Shown here piece after piece: positions 61,253 through 64,000 of a stretch of 64,000 nucleotides of DNA; the first letter of the stretch is position 1, and each line of letters begins with the position of its first letter. The translations under genes and the position numbers were made by a program. The notes beneath the pieces are model-generated. The model was not told the DNA's origin and made no database searches. It saw nothing but the letters and a program-made list of their open reading frames with translations. This DNA comes from Tenacibaculum sp. (lineage in GTDB: Bacteria; Bacteroidota; Bacteroidia; Flavobacteriales; Flavobacteriaceae). The stretch spans positions 18,171 through 82,170 of the forward strand of contig JAGYHQ010000002.1 in assembly GCA_018456245.1 (NCBI GenBank), in the 5' to 3' direction.

Positions 61253-61804
61253 TTAGTATTTTAGGTCTGTCCAATGAATTATTTTACCTGTAAAATCCTC
61301 ATTAAACCATTCAAAAAAATCATCAACAGAGTCAAAACCATCATTAATTGCTAACTTTTCTATTTGTTTTTTTGTTAGTTTATGATTATCTATTTCTATT
61401 TTAAAAATCCTCTTATTTTTAGTAACATAACTGTATTTTGTTTCTGTCATAATCATTTCAGAAATTTTAATTTTTTGAATTGATTTTACTTTTATAATAG
61501 GAGCAAATTGTATATAAGGAGCATGTGGATGAAATTCATTTGAAATATCTAATTTAAATTCAATATCATTACCAACTTTCCATTTATTTTTTGTGTCTTT
61601 TCTGATAGTATGAAGTTTGGGCTGATATGTGTTGATTATATAATCTCTTGGAATTAACCTTCCAAAGAATCTTATAAAATCGGCTGCTTTCATTTCAATT
61701 CCTTTTTGCAGAAAACATTCCCAAATTTTTTCTACAAAAAATGTCTGCTTCTTTATTACTTCTTTTGTTTTTCCTGGGAAAAATGCTTTAAATAATAATG
61801 TCAT
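61253..61804 (-). CDS. ASCH/PUA-like phage protein
   Basis: A 183-residue protein with a pattern found in phage ASCH/PUA-like proteins: QPKLHTIRKDTKNKWKVGND (about residues 61-80) and YIQFAPIIKVKSIQKIKIS. The C-terminal part (LAINDGFDSVDDFFEWF) is also typical. It may bind modified nucleic acid. It lies 4 nt before the 50-residue gene. Confidence 0.72.
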   Translation of the reverse strand: MTLLFKAFFPGKTKEVIKKQTFFVEKIWECFLQKGIEMKAADFIRFFGRLIPRDYIINTYQPKLHTIRKDTKNKWKVGNDIEFKLDISNEFHPHAPYIQFAPIIKVKSIQKIKISEMIMTETKYSYVTKNKRIFKIEIDNHKLTKKQIEKLAINDGFDSVDDFFEWFNEDFTGKIIHWTDLKY

Positions 61805-61809
61805 AATTT

Positions 61810-62052
61810 CTATAAATTTTCCGTGTGAGTAAAAGAATAACTGAGTGAATTATGTTTAGTGCTACCACATTGTTCGCAACAAATATTTTTAGGTGTTCTA
61901 TTATATACTTGTTCGTTTAGGTAATTAACATTTAATTTACCTTCGTAACTTACTGTAAAAGTATTTCTATAAATCACTGTTTCATCAGTAATACCGTGGT
62001 TTTTACAACTAACAACTACGGTTATAAATTTCATTCTAATTTCTTCACTCAT
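61810..62052 (-). CDS. small zinc-ribbon-like phage protein
   Basis: An 80-residue protein with cysteine pairs ICCEQCG near residues 58-64 and a beta-rich N-terminus. A CxxC plus one further cysteine suggests partial zinc binding. Unknown function; in the early operon, 5 nt before the ASCH-like gene. Confidence 0.57.
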   Translation of the reverse strand: MSEEIRMKFITVVVSCKNHGITDETVIYRNTFTVSYEGKLNVNYLNEQVYNRTPKNICCEQCGSTKHNSLSYSFTHTENL

Positions 62053-62112
62053 TGTATTTCTAATTGGATACTGTAATTAAATCCTTGTAATTCTTTCATT
62101 GGTTTTGTTAAT

Positions 62113-62232
62113 TCAAAAAATGGGGGGAGCGTATATTATTTTTTTACGTGATAAAACTCTAACACCTTTTTGTCGTTTAATAACTCTATGTAAATAATAG
62201 CGTCTATTATTTTGTTGTTTTTTTGTTTTCAC
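62113..62232 (-). CDS. possible 39-residue basic peptide
   Basis: GTG at 62230-62232 to TGA at 62113-62115, 39 residues, very basic (KTKKQQNNRRYYLHRVIKRQ). It fills the gap between neighbours. The GTG start and lack of a family make this tentative. Confidence 0.35.
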   Translation of the reverse strand: MKTKKQQNNRRYYLHRVIKRQKGVRVLSRKKIIYAPPIF

Positions 62233-62247
62233 TTTTTTAAAATTTTA

Positions 62248-62484
62248 TTATTCCCTTTTTACATTGTGTTCGTCATTAACACTAAATCCTCGTTCTAAAT
62301 CATATTTTTTTAATATATGTTCATCTTGTTTTGTTATTCGCACTCTTAAATTCTTTATTTGATGCCTATAAAAACGTTTTAAATTTTCATAATTCATTTC
62401 AGAATATTCATCTTTCCGCCCTATTAATGATATTATATTCATATAATACCTGTCTAATTCTTTAATTAATATTGGCATATTCAT
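62248..62484 (-). CDS. small phage early protein
   Basis: A 78-residue helical protein (MNMPILIKELDRYYMNIISLIGRK) with no recognised domain. It overlaps the LuxR-type gene by 23 nt, so its expression is tied to it. Its size and helices suit a small regulator or partner, but this is speculation. Confidence 0.55.
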   Translation of the reverse strand: MNMPILIKELDRYYMNIISLIGRKDEYSEMNYENLKRFYRHQIKNLRVRITKQDEHILKKYDLERGFSVNDEHNVKRE

Positions 62485-63082
62485 ATCTTATCACGTTTTG
62501 GTTTAATGCTTTCATTATATAGGCTGTTTTGGTATTTACTCCAGCTTTTTTGTAAAGTCGGCGTTTAATAACATCAAAATGAGATATACAAATTCCTAAT
62601 GTTGATGCTATTGCTTTATCTGGCATATCTTTACCAAACATATCTGATATTACTATCTCTCTTGGCGTTAAGGCATTGCCATTAATGGTAATTTCCTTAT
62701 TCCAAGCAAGTGAGGGACAGTTTTGCTTATCTCTAAAGTTTTCGGGGTTGTTAAGTCTTCCGTTAATAATGTCTGGCGTAGTATCTAAATCACCATAAAC
62801 GTAGTAGGTGTATAGCTCTACTTGTCTATAAAAATCGCTCGTTATGTTTTTTAAGAATGCCATTGCATTATCATCTTGTAAATAAGCCTCTTTTAATAAT
62901 TCAAAATATTTACTTGGTAGGTCTGTAAAATAGTGGCTACTTCCATTTTTCACCCATATTACCCTTTTTATTTTGTTCTTTTTAACTCCTACAAATTCAA
63001 TGTTAGAGTCTGATTGTAAAATCCCTGCTACTATTTGTTCGCAAGGTTTAAAAACTGTACTTTTGCCGTGATTGTTTAACAT
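62462..63082 (-). CDS. LuxR-type HTH regulator, early phage gene
   Basis: A 206-residue protein. The C-terminal GerE/LuxR-type HTH (about residues 138-196) shows LTPREIVISDMFGKDMPDKA, then IASTLGICISHFDVIKRRLY and KKAGVNTKTAYIM. The N-terminal part (about 1-130) has a PAS-like alpha/beta pattern (RVIWVKNGSSHYFTDLP). It is early in the leftward operon and is the best visible candidate for activating the late-promoter elements. No direct evidence ties it to them. Confidence 0.8.
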   Translation of the reverse strand: MLNNHGKSTVFKPCEQIVAGILQSDSNIEFVGVKKNKIKRVIWVKNGSSHYFTDLPSKYFELLKEAYLQDDNAMAFLKNITSDFYRQVELYTYYVYGDLDTTPDIINGRLNNPENFRDKQNCPSLAWNKEITINGNALTPREIVISDMFGKDMPDKAIASTLGICISHFDVIKRRLYKKAGVNTKTAYIMKALNQNVIRYEYANIN

Positions 63083-63116
63083 ATCGTTTAAAATTTTCTG
63101 TTAAATGATTAATATT

Positions 63117-63138
63117 ATCCGTAGTTCCCGCTACGGAT
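63117..63138 (+). repeat. hairpin containing a 12-bp att-core match
   Basis: ATCCGTAG (63117-63124) and CTACGGAT (63131-63138) pair perfectly around TTCCCG. AGTTCCCGCTAC (63123-63134) equals the last 12 bp of the att core. A T-run follows on the + strand. It is either a terminator-like structure or an att remnant. Confidence 0.55.
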
Positions 63139-63146
63139 TTTTTGTT

Positions 63147-63422
63147 TTATTCTTTATCTTCGTCAGATTTTTTGCTGTATTGAAAACATAACTGATTTGC
63201 TATGTGATTAAATTCTAATTGATTTTTATCATCATTTACAAGTTTATTATAAACGTTTGTAGGAGCAACATTTGCCAATGCATGAAAAAAATCTGTTAAG
63301 TTGTTTTCTCCTTCTATTAATTCTGTTTTATCAATAGCATACTCACTTTCTTCATCAAATAATAATTGTAAAACTTCGGTAATTTTTAATGCATATATAT
63401 GCGATTGTGGTATTTTTCCCAT
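63147..63422 (-). CDS. small phage early protein
   Basis: A 91-residue acidic helical protein (IYALKITEVLQLLFDEESEYA) without a recognised family. It is the first gene of the leftward early operon before the LuxR-type gene. A hairpin with T-run lies just upstream (63450-63482). Confidence 0.57.
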   Translation of the reverse strand: MGKIPQSHIYALKITEVLQLLFDEESEYAIDKTELIEGENNLTDFFHALANVAPTNVYNKLVNDDKNQLEFNHIANQLCFQYSKKSDEDKE

Positions 63423-63671
63423 TTTTATATATTTTGTTGTTATTGCTTTTTAAAAACCCCTCTAAAAAGAGAGGTTTTTTTTTGATCTGGTACTGTGTAT
63501 TTGCTTACCCACAGTTAAGTAACAAAGAACTTGCATTTATAGTTCGCCAACTTGAATTTTTAAAAGAGAGAAGCGGTTACCAGAACCTCTGAATATTTAA
63601 GTTGTTAGGCTTACAGCTCCTTTACTGTTTTATTTCTCTCTTTATGGTATATTTAAGAACAGCCACTTCTT
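63423..63671. other. gene-free early leader region
   Basis: Contains a bidirectional terminator-like hairpin (CCTCT/AGAGG, 63454-63472, flanked by T- and A-runs) and AAAGAGAGAA...TTTCTCTCTTT inverted arms roughly 60 nt apart (about 63563-63645). No gene or clear promoter box. It may hold regulatory RNA or attenuation signals. Confidence 0.45.
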
Positions 63672-63854
63672 TTATTCAAATATTTTTTTAACTTTTGATA
63701 ACTCCTTTAATTTTTTAATTTCAATAGCTTTAAAAGTTTCGGGTGATGCAATTCGTGATAAAAGTGTATTTCTTGAAACTCCTATTTCAACACAAAACCT
63801 TGACTTATTTAAATCCACTGATAAAAACTCTTTAATTTCTTTTGTTAATCTCAT
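63672..63854 (-). CDS. small HTH phage regulator
   Basis: A 60-residue protein (MRLTKEIKEFLSVDLNKSRF) with an HTH-like pattern (FCVEIGVSRNTLLSRIA, residues 20-36), similar to small Cro/CII-type or Xis-like regulators. Operator-like inverted repeats lie directly upstream. It is probably part of the lysis-lysogeny switch. Confidence 0.65.
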   Translation of the reverse strand: MRLTKEIKEFLSVDLNKSRFCVEIGVSRNTLLSRIASPETFKAIEIKKLKELSKVKKIFE

Positions 63855-63884
63855 ATAGCATTATTAAATTTGTTACTTATTTTT

Positions 63885-63959
63885 TTGTACCAAAAACAAA
63901 GTATTTTTATTTCGGTACAATAATATGTAATATATCGCATATAATAAAATAATTATGCG
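63885..63959. promoter_or_regulatory. candidate early operators
   Basis: TTGTACC (63885-63891)/GGTACAA (63914-63920) and CGCATA (63936-63941)/TATGCG (63954-63959) are inverted repeats upstream of the small HTH gene. They are typical of a phage control region; a divergent repressor gene may follow beyond the window. Confidence 0.5.
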
Positions 63960-64000
63960 AAAAAATGCATTTACAATTTTGGAAAAATGATATATGATAT

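Larger units (their letters stand above)
26618..64000. mobile_element. tailed-phage prophage (right end not resolved)
   Basis: The region contains an integrase, a complete set of head, packaging, tail and lysis genes, a replication gene and early regulators, nearly all on the - strand. The order and a long tape-measure gene (1105 residues) suggest a long-tailed siphovirus-like phage. Phage-like regulators are still present at 63854, so the element probably extends past the window. A 12-bp partial att match at 63123-63134 is the only possible internal end. No gene is obviously broken. Confidence 0.9.

Noticed and set aside
63389-63592. + strand frame of 67 residues with a hydrophobic start
   Set aside because: It runs through a terminator-like hairpin and lacks a start context or coding pattern after it.

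Overview
The window is AT-rich chromosomal DNA of a Bacteroidota bacterium, most likely of the family Flavobacteriaceae. Three things point there: promoters of the form TTTG-N19-TAnnTTTG (clear examples upstream of the tRNA and of hicAB), A-rich start contexts without strong Shine-Dalgarno sequences, and an adjacent set of lemA, two TPM-domain genes, msrA, der and era. No species can be named from the sequence.

Layout. (1) 1-4860 is core chromosome: the tail of a small regulator-like gene, lemA and two TPM-domain genes on the + strand, then msrA, der and era on the - strand. (2) 4861-4933 is an initiator tRNA-fMet gene. Its last 17 bp (4918-4934) recur exactly at 26618-26634 and bound a 21.7-kb integrative island. 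From left to right the island holds an AbiEi/AbiEii toxin-antitoxin pair, a truncated gene, an AAA+ ATPase, a serine recombinase, the anti-restriction protein ArdA, and a structured non-coding region. These are followed by a restriction-modification cassette (methylase-like subunit, N6-adenine methylase, AbiV-like protein, GIY-YIG/helicase), a set of genes including an ADP-ribosylglycohydrolase and a DUF1810 protein, a primase/SF3-helicase replication pair, an excisionase-like HTH protein and a tyrosine integrase next to the right att site. It has no structural or conjugation genes, so it looks like a satellite-type or integrate-and-replicate element carrying defence cargo. (3) From 26618 to the window end lies a tailed-phage prophage whose own integrase (26757-27923) sits directly beside the same att site. 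This suggests tandem integration into one tRNA gene. The prophage end is not clearly inside the window.

Prophage organisation. Nearly everything after the integrase is on the - strand, so it reads right to left. The early block (63854 down to 54557) has small HTH proteins, a LuxR-type HTH protein, ASCH/PUA-like proteins, a 1147-residue primase-helicase, a DNMT3-like cytosine methylase and HicA/HicB. A roughly 500-bp gene-free region with a dozen TTCCAACA/TTCCACA repeats (candidate origin) separates it from the late block (53929 down to 27920). The late block holds the protease/scaffold, capsid, tail-tube-like, ParB-methylase, portal, fibre, lysis, terminase, tape-measure, BACON and tail-tip genes, plus a DinJ/YafQ pair.

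The most striking observation is that the late block is divided into eight transcription units. Each is preceded by the same promoter-like element, (A/T)TGTCCTATTTTAAG, exactly 18 nt, then TTTG. I found the full element only upstream of late units and nowhere else in the window. This looks like a dedicated phage late-promoter class that replaces the usual -33 box, and a phage-encoded activator (possibly the LuxR-type protein at 62462-63082) is a plausible partner. Other points worth attention are two matching 44-bp palindromic sites bracketing the island cargo, a repeated foldable region upstream of the restriction cassette, a 137-nt nested hairpin after the ParB-methylase, a primase that has lost its zinc ligands, a candidate u-spanin, and several small genes.
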